A stretch of 64,000 nucleotides of DNA from Locusta migratoria (taxonomy: Eukaryota > Arthropoda > Insecta > Orthoptera > Acrididae). The stretch spans positions 545,593,358 through 545,657,357 of the forward strand of contig CM048745.1 in NCBI GenBank assembly GCA_026315105.1, written 5' to 3'. Numbering within the stretch: the stretch's first letter is position 1; each line of letters opens with the position of its first letter. Shown here in pieces: positions 53,646 through 64,000 of this stretch. The translations under genes were made by a program, and so were the position numbers. A model generated the notes under the pieces. The model searched no databases. It was not told the origin of the DNA and saw nothing but the letters and a program-made list of their open reading frames with translations.

Positions 53646-54084
53646 AATTAAAAATCACGTGTTTGCCTTCTGCTGATGGAAGCCATTTCGAGGTTAGCGT
53701 CTGCCTGCTAGATTACGTAGTTCAGTGTTGCAAAATTTCTCCTTTGAAGTATTCTGCACTCTGTAATATCTGACTAATAAATTCCTAATGCCAAGATACA
53801 GAGAGATAAGACTAAACTTAAACGCGAGAAATTATCCACAAACTGTTTCTTTTGGTTTGCGTGATATCGTGGACGGCTCAAGCAGCAAGCGCATGAAGCA
53901 GCTAGGTGGGGGAACTTCTCCCTCCACCTGCATGAGCAGACCACGCCTCTCAGCCTTCACTGAGACCGGACGAACTAAAAGAACGCTGAGCGCTCCCTAT
54001 CGCGACTATTATGCGCAAGTCTAATAGACATATGAATGAGGATCTGCTGTCAGAGTGTAGCGCCCGCTCTTCTTATTGCGGACG

Positions 54085-54230
54085 TAGCAAATGAAACGAG
54101 ATTGTGGTATTAATTAACCTGCCTCAGTTCCGCTTCCAAATTAACAGGTGACTTACCTGTTAATCCTCTTTTGCTGTGACAATTACCAGCATCGGACCTA
54201 CTCTCTTCTAGCAGCGGTTGCTGTTACATA
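54085..54230 (+). repeat. Copy of repeat also at 45370-45505
   Basis: See the inverted partner at 45370. Contains the small palindrome AACAGGTGACTTACCTGTT. A 72-codon frame follows at 54246-54464 (MVATGEGNRPEVGQFSEII start) with no domain I recognise. Confidence 0.7.
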
Positions 54231-54464
54231 GTAAATTATTAAACAATGGTAGCCACAGGAGAAGGCAACAGACCGGAAGTCGGACAGTTTAGTGAAATAA
54301 TCAGCATAGTCTGCAAGTATCACACAGAATTCCGAGGTAGCCAGGTACTAATTCTTGCTGCAGGAAAAGACAAAAAACAAGAATATGTAAATAATTCGAC
54401 CAAACTTTTAGAGAGAGAGTGCATATTCAGAGTGCTTCAAGAGTACAGTAAACTGAGCCCATGA

Positions 54465-55796
54465 CAGTGGCGGCACAAGCACTATAGCAAAAACATTTTA
54501 GTATTTATCACTCGGTATGCAAATCTTAGTAAATTTAGTTATTTAGTCACCGTATGCAATTAATTTATAGTAAACGCGAAAACCTGCTCCGTGAAGTCAG
54601 TCAGCGAGAAATATCATCAAGATCGAATATGGTGTCTACTTCTGAGCACTAGACGATCGCGAACCTGTCCTAAGAACAGGAAACAACTGAGGGACACCAC
54701 GTCTCACACGCTAGTTTTCTTTACGCCTTTTCGCAGCAGAACTAGTGATGTACCAACCTGACCAGAGTACTGTTAAGCGTTCGTTCCGGCCCGCAAGGTG
54801 CGGTTTCACGGCCTCTAGGTTGGCTGCCTGTCTTAGCAGCAACTAGACAGAGAGGACAGGAACAGAAGTGTCAATCATCGAAGAGACGTTGGCTCTCCGG
54901 ATCTGAATTTGACGTCTCCGGCAGCGTTTGCGGCTGATCGTCATCTTGCCAGTTTAATATACTAATTATTCCAGGAACCGGAAAGTTATTTAGCCGCCAA
55001 GAGACGATGGTGCTCTGGTAAGACAAGCAGACTGTGATACTAGATTATCGGGGAAAATTAGTTTTCTTGGATTTAATTGGTGATTAGTTTTAACCCCCCA
55101 GGAGTTACCTACACGTTAACGTTAGTTTTAACTGTAAGTTATCCGCTACGTAGCGCTAGTGGGCTTCCAAACGCAAGTCCAGAAGTTATTTAACAGCTGC
55201 TGTTATTTATTTTTAAGACTGGTTTCAGTGTAATTTTCGAACAGTTTTAAAAGTTTTGAAGCTTAAGAATGGAAATTCTTTCGTCATCGTCTTCTTCTTC
55301 TTCTGTTGCTACGGACATTTCGTAAGACGAGAAAAACTTAGCCGTATTCGGCACCGTTCAAAGACCACGATGCATTTTTCGTGTTAGAACACGAATTTCA
55401 TAAGCGTTGCATACCAAAATAAATAAATCAATAAAGATATAAATTTTAAAATCAAAATAAAAAAAACACCTACTGATCAATGACATCATTGCTGGGGTCA
55501 TACTAAACGGGAAAATAACGCAGAAAACAATATTCCGGATTAAATTTTACATTACCTTCGGAGGTCGCAACAGGTGACGAATACATTAGTTCCATCTCCC
55601 TCGCGAATGGCCTAGTGACATCTGGACACTGAGTAAGAGTTGCTAACATTATCTCAGAGCGATCGCCGATCTGTATGTAAAATTTTACAACATTCCGAGT
55701 CACAAAACCTTGCTCTCAATAAGCATATAGGTACTTCCGTTTACAATAGTGTTCTGCCATGCAAATGCCGTTACGCTCGATCAATGTTTCAAGTGG
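54465..55796. other. Unassigned DNA
   Basis: AT-rich; a (TTC)n-like run near 55288. No coding sequence recognised. Confidence 0.4.
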
Positions 55797-56187
55797 TTAG
55801 TGTTTTTTATTAAAACACTGGACTCGGGTAGGTGGATGGGTGAACGTAAATGGTTCATTTTGTATTGTAAAATCATCCTTAGAACAATGAACAGATATTG
55901 ACAACAGAAATGATACATATGATTTATATCTAATCCCGACTTCGTTGTTGTTCGTCCTGAATTTTCTTTTTATAACGGAATACAGATCTTTGAGCTGCCT
56001 TACCGTTCTCTCTCCTGTTTGATTTGAGGAATTGTACAGATTCGTGACATTTTCCAAGGTGTGTTGCTTCACCAGAATAGTCGAGCCATCTGTCTTTATT
56101 TTCTACAACTGCTTTCCTTTCTAAAACTAGGTCGGTCCATAGGTTTTTCTCAAATAGAGTAAATTTTTTTCCTCGCTTGTCACCCAT
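55797..56187 (-). pseudogene. Myb/SANT-like DNA-binding domain, frameshifted
   Basis: Minus-strand Met at 56187 starts GDKRGKKFTLFEKNLWTDLV then LERKAVVENKDRWLDYSG. The match then jumps frame to VKQHTLENVTNLYNSSN and ERTVRQLKDLYSVIKRKFR. Together these follow the pattern of the Myb/SANT-like domains found in insect zeste-like proteins and in Harbinger accessory proteins: start of helix 1 with FTxxEKxLWTDLVL, helix 3 with ERTVRQLKDLYSVIKRK. The frameshift is near 56065. No second domain is seen. Host gene copy or transposon accessory gene cannot be decided. Confidence 0.55.
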
Positions 56188-57597
56188 TGCGTTTCCAAAC
56201 AGAGAACTTGTGACAGTTATACAAACTATGAGGCGTCTCTGATTTCCCTTAATAATCGATAAAATTCGAGTAATTCCGAGTTTCGTTATTAGTGACACTT
56301 GTGCTCTGTTGCGACATACTATCAGCATAGACAGACGGAGTAGTTACCTCATAGTTAACTAACGATAGTTGAAATCAACTACGGGAAACCGAAGGAAGTT
56401 ACCTTGGCATGTTAAATTATAACATATGGTAGCTAACGGGACAGTAATTGTTGTTTTCCAGAAACCGGGCCTGTGTAGGCTAAGAAAACCGCTTCAGTCT
56501 AGTGTATTTTAAACACGACAGCGGAGAACGGTTTACTAAATTCGGTTTTCGTCTTCCGGAAGATGTTTTTCATGTAGACGTAGCGATTAAAACGTATTCG
56601 TTCTACGCTGCCACTATACGTCGTACTAATGACGAGGAACAAGTAATAAATTAATGAAGCAAATGCACATCAAATGATTGTCGCTCGTAACTGGGTGTGA
56701 CGCAGGAAGGATAGTGGAGCAGCTTGTATCACGGACCATCCATTAAGTTGTAGAGGCGACGAAGCTTTCCATTAGGATCACGATAGGGAGGGGTGCGTGG
56801 GTCAGGTCTGTTGGTCGGCTGGTCCCGTGTTGTCTACGCAGGCTAGAAACAAAACAAGAGCGCGCCAGAGCAGAGGTCTGCAGATAGCCCAGGCCACGTG
56901 CTGCGCCGGACAGATAGCGGCATTCCTCGGGGCGCTGCGTCTGCTGCCTGCCCGACGCTACGCCTGGGGGCGCTGGCGTCACAGCGGCGTCGCTTCCCAG
57001 CGGCAGGTCATCGTAAAGTCATGCCCGAGGATGTGCACGCCGGACGAAACACCGTGCACATCTACCGACAGAGACTTCATGCTGATACAGTCTGACACTT
57101 TAAAACGTATCGATAATGTGCAATAATAGCGTTAACAAGTATTGCCTGTGCTCGAAATTCGACCAGTTGTGGTTCCAAAGTCATGAAAAAATAAAAATAA
57201 AAGTTAATGTAATTGGAATTTATTGAGCACTGCAAATTTATAGGTTTTATGTGAATGCTATGAGAACAGGTGAAGGAAAGGTCCAAGAGGAAAAATGAGA
57301 GGATGAAACACACAAATGAGGGAATGAATTGCTTTATTTTACAATTTAGCATTACAAGACTTCCGTAAAAACATTTTCCGTAAAAATCCTTTCATCATTC
57401 GCAAAATGTCCTTGTTCTCTATGTTCTCAAACATAAAGGATGGTATTCTAGTTGATGCAACATATAAGTGACCTGGTTTTCTAAATTGAATGACAAAATT
57501 TTTGTCCTTGCATACTGCGTTCATAAACTGAATTGTTGAATTTTATTTAAAAAGTATATTTTAAAGTAACTGAACATTACGTAGAAATCAAAAAATG
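56188..57597. other. Unassigned DNA with a GC-rich part
   Basis: 56790-57010 is CpG-rich with open frames on both strands and no domain. Nothing else is recognised. Confidence 0.4.
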
Positions 57598-57670
57598 GGG
57601 GCAAAGGGAATCGAACCCGGGACGTTAAGATTGGAGCTGGGTCAGCTATTTTTAACTGTACCGATATGCA
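57598..57670 (-). mobile_element. tRNA-like sequence
   Basis: Minus strand: CATATCGGTACAGTTAAAAA and a perfect B box GGTTCGATTCC. A standard acceptor stem does not form, so a tRNA pseudogene or SINE head is more likely than a tRNA gene. Confidence 0.4.
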
Positions 57671-57854
57671 ACCTACAAGGGGGTATAATATAGTGGCAAA
57701 ACTTATGGAGAGACTGGAGTATCATCATCAAATTTCTTTTTCTTTTTACCACTCATAACGGCTACGTGCACACATAATTTTTATACTCGCAGCTTCTATG
57801 ACAAACCAACTTTCGGATTGTGTACATTTCATTAGCCTTCTAGTATGATTAACA

Positions 57855-58056
57855 AAAAAAATGTTCAAATGTTTGTAGAGTCTATGGGACTTAACTACGG
57901 GGTCATCAGTCCCTAAACTTACAAACTACTTATGAACTACTTACAACTAAGGACGGCACAAATATCCATGCCCGAGGGGGGATTCGAACCCCCGACCGTA
58001 GTGGCCGTGCGGACCATGACTGGAGCGCCGCAATCCCCTCGGCCACCGCGGCCGGC
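57855..58056 (-). mobile_element. tRNA-derived SINE, subfamily A, full length with TSD
   Basis: Perfect 11-bp TSD TATGATTAACA (57844-57854 and 58057-58067). Complete from GCCGGCCGCGGTGGCC to the tail. Confidence 0.97.
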
Positions 58057-58067
58057 TATGATTAACA

Positions 58068-59181
58068 TTAAAGATCTGTACCCTCAGTTTCGTATATATA
58101 TATCATATGTCATAATTTTACTTGGAAGTATGTACCTTCACAGAGAAATAGACTACCAGGTCTAGAAAACAATTTTAAGGCCCTGATGGTTCGAGAACCA
58201 CTGAGTATCTTTTCAGTGGCCTGTCGTCATTGTCTATAATGTAATAGGAAAATAGTACAGTGAAGGCAACCTCAGCCGTTGAACACTCCGGGCGCCGATA
58301 CTTGGCAATTAAAAAGCTGAGTCAAAACCACATCGAACAGCAACGCACAAACACGATAAATTACAGAACAACCCATAGAGAGAGAAAAAGTCCGACTAAC
58401 AACTATTAAAACATTCAACCAGTTTCACTGCCAAAAAGCTGCCTGATCAGATTCGCCCTCCATTCGGAAAAAAATATCCCAATACAGGGCGAATCGAAAT
58501 TCGCACACTCGCGCGATTCCTCATATGCCAGCAATATATATAATTACGCCCTGCTCACATTTCCAGCGGTAAATGGACATCGAAAACTCAAATGGGTGAA
58601 TGTTCCACACTTCAGCGTGTTTCATTATTACACAACTACACCAACAAACTTCTAGGGAGTGAAGAAGACGCCTTTAGGAACAAAATGAGCGTGAAACCCA
58701 TGACCGGAAACACGATTCAATGACCCTACGGAGAATCCAAGTCAGAGGCACCGGCGGTTGCCGCTAGACATCCCCTCCAACAACTGCGACGCTCTGTAAT
58801 GTCGTTCGATGACGTTTCCGGGCATGGATTTCTATGCTCCTTTTGTTCCTCCAGACACCTTCTATGTCCCCCAGAAATTTGTGGGTATATTTTTGAAACA
58901 CGCTGAATTGGGGGAGGCTCTCATCTCAGTTTTCGACGTCCATTGATTGCCGGAAATATGCACAGGACGAAATCGTGTAAGGGACATTTTTTATTGCTGG
59001 CATGCGAGAAATCTTGCTGCTAAGCTCGTGAGTGTGTATTTCTTTTCATCCTGTATAATGTGTAACGTTTCTTATGTAGAATTTTCACAATAAATTTTGT
59101 CAGGCAATAGTCTGTAAGTAATAGTTACAAACGCTTCAACTGAAACACCCTATACATATGCAAGGCATTTTAGTTGAACTA
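58068..59181. other. Unassigned DNA
   Basis: A short hairpin (GATTCGCCCT at 58450 with AGGGCGAATC at 58486). At about 59140 CTGAAACACCCTATA resembles the MITE terminus of 33642. No coding region. Confidence 0.4.
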
Positions 59182-59447
59182 TTTGCCTCTGTTACTTACA
59201 AAAATAATCTAAGGACAAATTTATTGTGGTAGGTCTACATAGGAAACTATAGACATTTTACAGTACTGTGGAAATTGTTTACTTTGTTAGTTTCCAGAGG
59301 GTTACAGCAGAGAGATATAATTTTTAAATGGAGCAATAGTTATTTCTATCGTGAATAAGGATCAATTAAACCCATTTACAAATGAATATAAATAACATTT
59401 CTATCACATCGAATTTTGGAGCTGCAATCCTTTAAATATTAAGAGGC
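59182..59447 (+). mobile_element. MITE fragment, same family as 33149-33642
   Basis: Blocks in the same order as at 33170-33440: TTTGCCTCTGT, GGTAGGTC, GTTACAGCA, AGATATAATTTTT, GAGCAATAGTTATTTCTATC, TTTTGGAGCTGCAA. The right half with the second terminal repeat is absent. Confidence 0.8.
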
Positions 59448-59709
59448 TAGCTGCAAATATTGTACATGTTACAATGCGCCTTATAAAGGATATACAAACG
59501 AGATGAAACTTTACAGAGTGACAAGCTTCCTCTATTTGCCATTTTAGATCATCGTGGGCTGTGGGGTCAGAGAGATAAACACCACACTTTAGATATCTCC
59601 ACAAAATGAAATGTACCGTGCAGGGCATTCTCCAGGACCCATCTTCCAGGGAATCTGTTCGTCATAAGCAGAAAGTGTTGGGTGAGCAACCGGCTGCATT
59701 AACGTGTGG

Positions 59710-59927
59710 TTAAAAAAAAAAATAAAAAAAAAATTGTTGGAATGTTTGTTAAGCTTATGGGACTAAACTACGGGGTCATCAGTCCGTAAACTTACAAACT
59801 ACTTCTCAACTACCTTATGCTAAGGACGGCACAAATATCCATGCCCGAGGGGGGATTCGAACCCCCGACCGTAGTGACCGTGCAGATCGTGATTGGAGCG
59901 CCTTAGTCCCCTCGGCCACCGCTGCCG
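59710..59927 (-). mobile_element. tRNA-derived SINE, subfamily A, with TSD
   Basis: TSD GCATTAACGTRTGG, 14 bp with one mismatch (59696-59709 and 59928-59941). The tail side has an A-rich expansion in plus sense (T-rich in SINE sense). Confidence 0.95.
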
Positions 59928-60116
59928 GCATTAACGTATGGACTCTGAATGCCTATCTATATAGCAGTTTAAGGACTGAAAGCGGAGTTACTTATACCGT
60001 AAAGCAGGAAATACTTTCCGGTCGTTACAAATATGCCTGCAACATTTTGTTTGCCACGTGCCGGAACATTTTCGTGTTACAGCACAATCAGGCACTTCTC
60101 CCAAACTATTTTCCTT

Positions 60117-60913
60117 ATAAAATTCTTGAATATCAGTCTCAAGATCGCTTCCATTTTGTAGAACATTATCGGTTTCGGGACAGCTGCCCATCTTCAGATC
60201 TGTTAACAAATGTTACAACTGAATGTAAGCTACAATTTACAAAGTATAATATCAAAAAAGTTAATGGAAAAAATATGAAAAACATACAAAATATATACAG
60301 AGTAACCTGTTCTGTGATGAAAGAATGTTCACAGTCGTTACTAAAATATAGTAGCCTCGTGAGGCTTTATATAGTGTGCTGAAAATCATCTGATTGGTGG
60401 GGATCATTTTCGTTAATTTTTTAACTTACTTACACATTTACTTAAAATGTTATATATATCCAGAACCTTATGTTATCTTATTTCAATCTCCTCTTATAGT
60501 TTGACAGCTAAGTATCTCAATTGTAACTGTTTTTTATACCTTGACTACTTACACCTTGACTTCAGAATTGATTTTATATCTAAGCTAATAATTACTTATT
60601 GAGAATAACTTTTACGAAAATGATCCCCACCAATCAGATGATTTTAAGCACATTATATAAAGCCTCAGGAGGCTACTATATTTTAAACGACTGTGAACTT
60701 TCGTTCATCATAGGACAGGTTACTCTGTACCTTCATAAATTTGGTATAGTTTTCATATTTTTTCCATTAACGTTTGGATATTATACTTTGTAAATTGAAG
60801 CCTACATTCAGTTGTTACATTAGTTAACAGATCTGAAGGTGCGCAGCTGCTACGAAAACAGTAATATTCTAGAAAATAAAAGCGATCTGGAGACTGATAT
60901 TCAAGAATTTTAT
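60117..60913. mobile_element. Long foldback element, ~300-bp arms
   Basis: The left arm (60117-60416) and right arm (60609-60913) are reverse complements with modest divergence. Outer ends share ATAAAATTCTTGAATATCAG; inner ends share GATTGGTGGGGATCATTTTC; in between, GAGGCT(T)TATATA, ACAGGTTACTCTG and AACAGATCTGAAG pair. The spacer is about 190 bp. On the minus strand of the left arm CTGAAGA, T, GGGCAGCTGTCCC, GAAA (near 60160-60185) follows the hammerhead core order, but stems I and III are poor. Non-coding, and of the same architectural type as 41657-42513. Confidence 0.85.
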
Positions 60914-61460
60914 TCATATGACGATCGCAAAAACTCACTCGAGACCCATAAGTCTTGCTTTGATATTTTCCTTATTATTAATTAGAACTCAAACAGCACT
61001 TTACTTTAATCCTGTGATTTTTAAGTTATAATTTACTATTTAAAATATCCTAGAAACAGATATAATGGCTCCTAACGATTTACACCTCTTCCAAAAAAAG
61101 AAAAAAAAATGAGTACGATTCTTAGCACCTTTATGAAAATAGGAGGAAATAACGGTAAATTATATTACAACAGTCTTCAACCGGCAAGTGGGAAGACCGT
61201 TATTATAAAACAATATTCCTTGATAGTTTTAGCAAACGTTCTGCTTTTGTGTGTCTTGTTTAAAGATCCCTTCATATTGCAGTAAGGCTTTTCTTTGAAT
61301 GTAGGTAATACCTGATGATGTGACTTTAAACAAACGTGACCGGTTTTGTGGTTTAATAAATAATTTCGTTATTGTGATGATAATGTGGTATATTCCCTGA
61401 ACGACTGCCTATTATTCTCATACACTAGGTGGCTTGGTAGACGTAATCGCTCAAATCAAA
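60914..61460. other. Unassigned DNA with a transposon-terminus-like motif
   Basis: CCTGATGATGTGAC and GTGACCGGTTTTGTGG near 61310-61350, followed by TAATAAATAATTTCG, resembles the CTGATGA/CCGGTT ends found near 25820 and 19660 but lacks GAAA. Confidence 0.35.
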
Positions 61461-61620
61461 TGCTAAAACGTTTGTTCCATCGGAAGAACTATTCTGGTCG
61501 TAGGTCCTTGGACATAAAAATTACTTAGGTCAATACTAAGGACAACACCGGAACCCATGCCAGGAGGAGAACTGGAACCTCCGACGCGAGCGACCGCGCA
61601 ATCTGTAACGAGACATATAG
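61461..61620 (-). mobile_element. Old diverged SINE
   Basis: ACTAAGGACAACACC, CCATGCC and GGAACCTCCGACGCG in plus sense correspond to the SINE tail junction and B-box region; the tail block is heavily mutated. Confidence 0.65.
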
Positions 61621-63279
61621 CAGCTACAAATTGCCACTGACAATAATAATGTGCAGAACTGTTGCCTTTTCGCTGTCAATAGTGTCACAAAAATAATTCA
61701 ATATTTACGCCGTTGTTGAAGAGTCACATGACAACATGTTGGAAGTACTAAACCATCTACAATAATTCGCTTGTAAGCGACCAGTGTGTAGTTTTAAGAG
61801 GGTGCTAGCATTTTGTTCGGTTTGCTTATGGTTAATAGCCCAGATTTCTCGCAAATTCGAACAGTGAGCGTTGGTGAAACTGTAAAAATTAGGCTTTGGA
61901 TTGTAATTGATGACATCTGTTGTTGACATCTTCCAGTCAATGACGCAGCGCCTATCGTGTGTGCATAACAATGTTTTTTCCGTGTTTGCTACGGACGAGG
62001 CTGGAGTGAACGACAGATTATTAAACCTGTCACCTGCAGACGGTATAAAGGGCCGAATGTCATCATCAGCGGCGTCAGCGTAACGACGTTGTCTGACACG
62101 TTACCTATTTATGGTAATGCACGGTCGCTCTCGCTGTTAAAACGTTGACACATGCCACTGGTGCAGGACTCTAGCTGCAGGTCAATACTGCCTGGAAATA
62201 TATTAACAACCTAGCTGTCCTTGAAAGTAATGACTTTCTGGTGAATCACTGCAGTGATGTGGTTTGTATGTACAGAATGCGGGTGATATAGTACGTGCTA
62301 CTGGCTACAGTCAAGAAGGTGTGCAATAAGTAATTAATAGTCATTGCGAGCAGAGTTGGGCACTGTTAATCAAAACGTTAACTTCGTTAATTATTAATCC
62401 GTCACTTTAAAAGTTCTTCGTTTAACTTAAAGGCGTTACTCTGCGGGCAATTTAACGGAAGTTAACGTTAATTCATAGTAGTATTGTGCAGTCACGAAAA
62501 TCGCCTTTAGTATCAGAATTTATATATTTATGTTCTTATATTATTGAAATCAGCAATTAAAAAGAAATATTATCCTGCCTGGTGTATAAGAAAAATGTTT
62601 TGGATACGAAAGTTTAACTAGGGCTTGGTGTGTAAATAAAAACTATTATTACTCGGCCACTCTATCGTGGCAGTCGTCTGTGAGCGTAAATAAATGATGT
62701 CTAATCACATACTGTAGTGTAAAATAGCCTCCACAATAGTCATTTGCTATAATGAAAAGTCTTTTGTTCTTTGAAATGATTTGTCTTCTTGCATAAAGAG
62801 AAGAATGTTTGTTTGTCATTTGTTTACGATCGAGGCCGGCTGCCACGATAAAGTGTACCAGTAACATATAAATTTTAATTTATAGTAAGAATTATTTAGC
62901 AATAAAATACAATTTCCAGCAGACTCAAAATATATAATCTCACTGACTTTTTTAAATTTTTTATTTTATTTATTTATTTATTTTTGGCCATTAGGTGCAT
63001 ATTTCCTTTAATAGCACATTAAAATTCTCATCTGATAGTAACGCACATTTGGGTGAGAAAATATCTTTTCCCGCGGAAAAAAGACGTTGGACTGAGAAAC
63101 CTGATGGTATAGCAGCATTAAATTTATTAAAAAGATTTACAAAAATATTTTCCCCAAGAAATGCCGCATCGTTAAATGAGTATATGCATTTCATATCTGA
63201 CACCCAAATTTAACTGTTGATATTTTAGGAAGGAACAATTTACAGTTGAAAAATATTTGTTCTCCCAATCTAGCTATGA
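61621..63279. other. Unassigned DNA
   Basis: A hAT-like end (CAGAGTTGGGCACTG) at 62351 has no partner in the window. No other features are recognised. Confidence 0.4.
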
Positions 63280-63283
63280 AATC

Positions 63284-63580
63284 AAGCTCGGTGGTCTTGG
63301 GATAAAGTGCTCGACTGGAAACCGAAAGGTCGCGGGTTCGAAACCCGGTCGGACCTCGGATTTTTTTTCAGTCTGCACTTTAACCCATCCTTCACCTCTC
63401 AACAATGTGAGGAGTCGCCAGAAACGACACGTGGTTCGGATTCCACGTTAAGCTGTAGGTCCCCTTTCCCCGGTTGGATAACTGGGCTAGGTTAGGGACA
63501 CGCAATTCGCCGAAGTGGCGTCCAATTGAAAGACTTGCACCACGCCAACGAGCCACACGAAATTATTATCATTATTATCA
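63284..63580 (+). mobile_element. SINE family G (tRNA-derived, ATT tail)
   Basis: tRNA-like head TCGGTGGTCTTGGGATAAAG, B box GGTTCGAAACC, a T8 run after CGGACCTCGGA, then CACGTGGTTCGGATTCCACG, CCCCGGTTGG, AATTCGCCGAAGTGGCGTCC and an ATTATTATC tail (63560-63580). Acceptor stem pairing fails, so it is not a tRNA gene. Confidence 0.8.
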
Positions 63581-64000
63581 ACAAAATCACTTCGATGTGG
63601 CCACGGAGTTGAGCCCATGATGAAGTTTTCATGCACAAATCTTCTTCGACGCTCAGATCACTTCCACTGGGAAAAGATGCATTTAAAGCGAACTTAACAA
63701 ACGACAACCTACTGCTGGCGAGTACAGACACAAACACGGATCGTCAACTTCTCAATCTGTCTTCCTTCCTAGGCTCACTTAGCGCATGTAAATACAGAGT
63801 CGCGGTTTTCACTCACATGGAGCAGGCTTCGCTAAGTTGTGGGTTTCACCTGGGCGCCCATTTTCGCTGTTCGGGTCTTGGTGGCACCATTCATAATATC
63901 AACCGCGCGCTACGGAATGAGCCGCATACAGAAGGGATCTACGCTAAAATAGGCAAATTTACACGGCAAGAATTTTGTCGTAAGAAGTGAGTACAAAAGT
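63581..64000. other. Unassigned DNA with a 119-codon frame
   Basis: Plus-strand frame 63631-63990 with no known domain. GAAGTGAGT near its end could be a splice donor, so part of a host exon is conceivable, but codon pattern and homology cannot be judged here. Confidence 0.25.

Noticed and set aside
61312..61345. Hammerhead candidate CCTGATGATGTGAC ... GTGACCGGTT
   Set aside because: The GAAA box is missing and stem I fails.
62351..62480. hAT-like terminus CAGAGTTGGGCACTG
   Set aside because: No matching inverted end or 8-bp TSD was found in the rest of the window.
63284..63360. tRNA gene candidate (A/B boxes followed by T8)
   Set aside because: The acceptor stem does not pair and the T-arm has a mismatch. 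The flanks match a SINE-type body with an ATT tail.

Overview
This is a eukaryotic, repeat-dense stretch of nuclear DNA with no intact host gene that I can support. It most likely comes from a large insect genome. I think an orthopteran (grasshopper or locust, for example Schistocerca) fits best, because the dominant tRNA-derived SINEs and the LINE 3' ends match what I remember of such genomes. That identification is recall, not a search result. Almost everything recognisable is a transposable element or the wreck of one.

The most frequent unit is a ~200 bp tRNA-derived SINE. Its head has a tRNA-Leu/Ser-like A box and a canonical B box (GGTTCGAATCC). It ends in a T-rich sequence (AAACATTTGAACATTTT). 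About 25 copies lie on both strands, in two main subfamilies (here 'A' and 'B') plus mosaics; many have 10-16 bp target site duplications (TSDs). Four further SINE-like families (here D, E, F, G) lie at 33.6-37.5 kb, 40.1 kb, 45.1 kb and 63.3 kb.

Layout. 1-9.5 kb: SINEs, a degenerate repeat array (3-4.4 kb) and a possible solo LTR. 9.6-10.4 kb: a broken DDE transposase pseudogene. 11.8-12.6 kb: hAT-like fragment. 13.3-19.4 kb: two CR1/Jockey-group LINE copies, SINEs and a hammerhead-ribozyme-like motif (15.9 kb). 22.5-23.3 kb: long foldback with a SINE in its loop. 26.8-30.3 kb: minus-strand CR1-group LINEs, an I-type LINE fragment splitting a SINE, and an RTE LINE. 33-37.5 kb: MITE, SINE D/E/F copies and a LINE with a 354-codon open frame encoding RNase H. 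41.2 kb: a large dinucleotide tract. 41.7-42.5 kb: foldback with a complete hammerhead-like motif in each arm. 43.7-44.8 kb: Tc1/mariner-type pseudogene. 46.7-50 kb: nested DNA transposons including a hAT element with a BED zinc finger. 51.0-52.3 kb: a mariner with an internal deletion, interrupted by a hAT MITE. 53.2-54 kb: minisatellite. 55.8-56.2 kb: Myb/SANT-like pseudogene. 60.1-60.9 kb: a third large foldback.

The genes do not form a pathway. The window is a layered record of insertions whose order can often be read from TSDs and nesting. The part most worth following up is the set of hammerhead-like motifs tied to inverted-arm elements (15.9, 41.7 and 42.5 kb, with a weaker one at 60.2 kb). 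All coordinates of old repeats are approximate to within a few bases.
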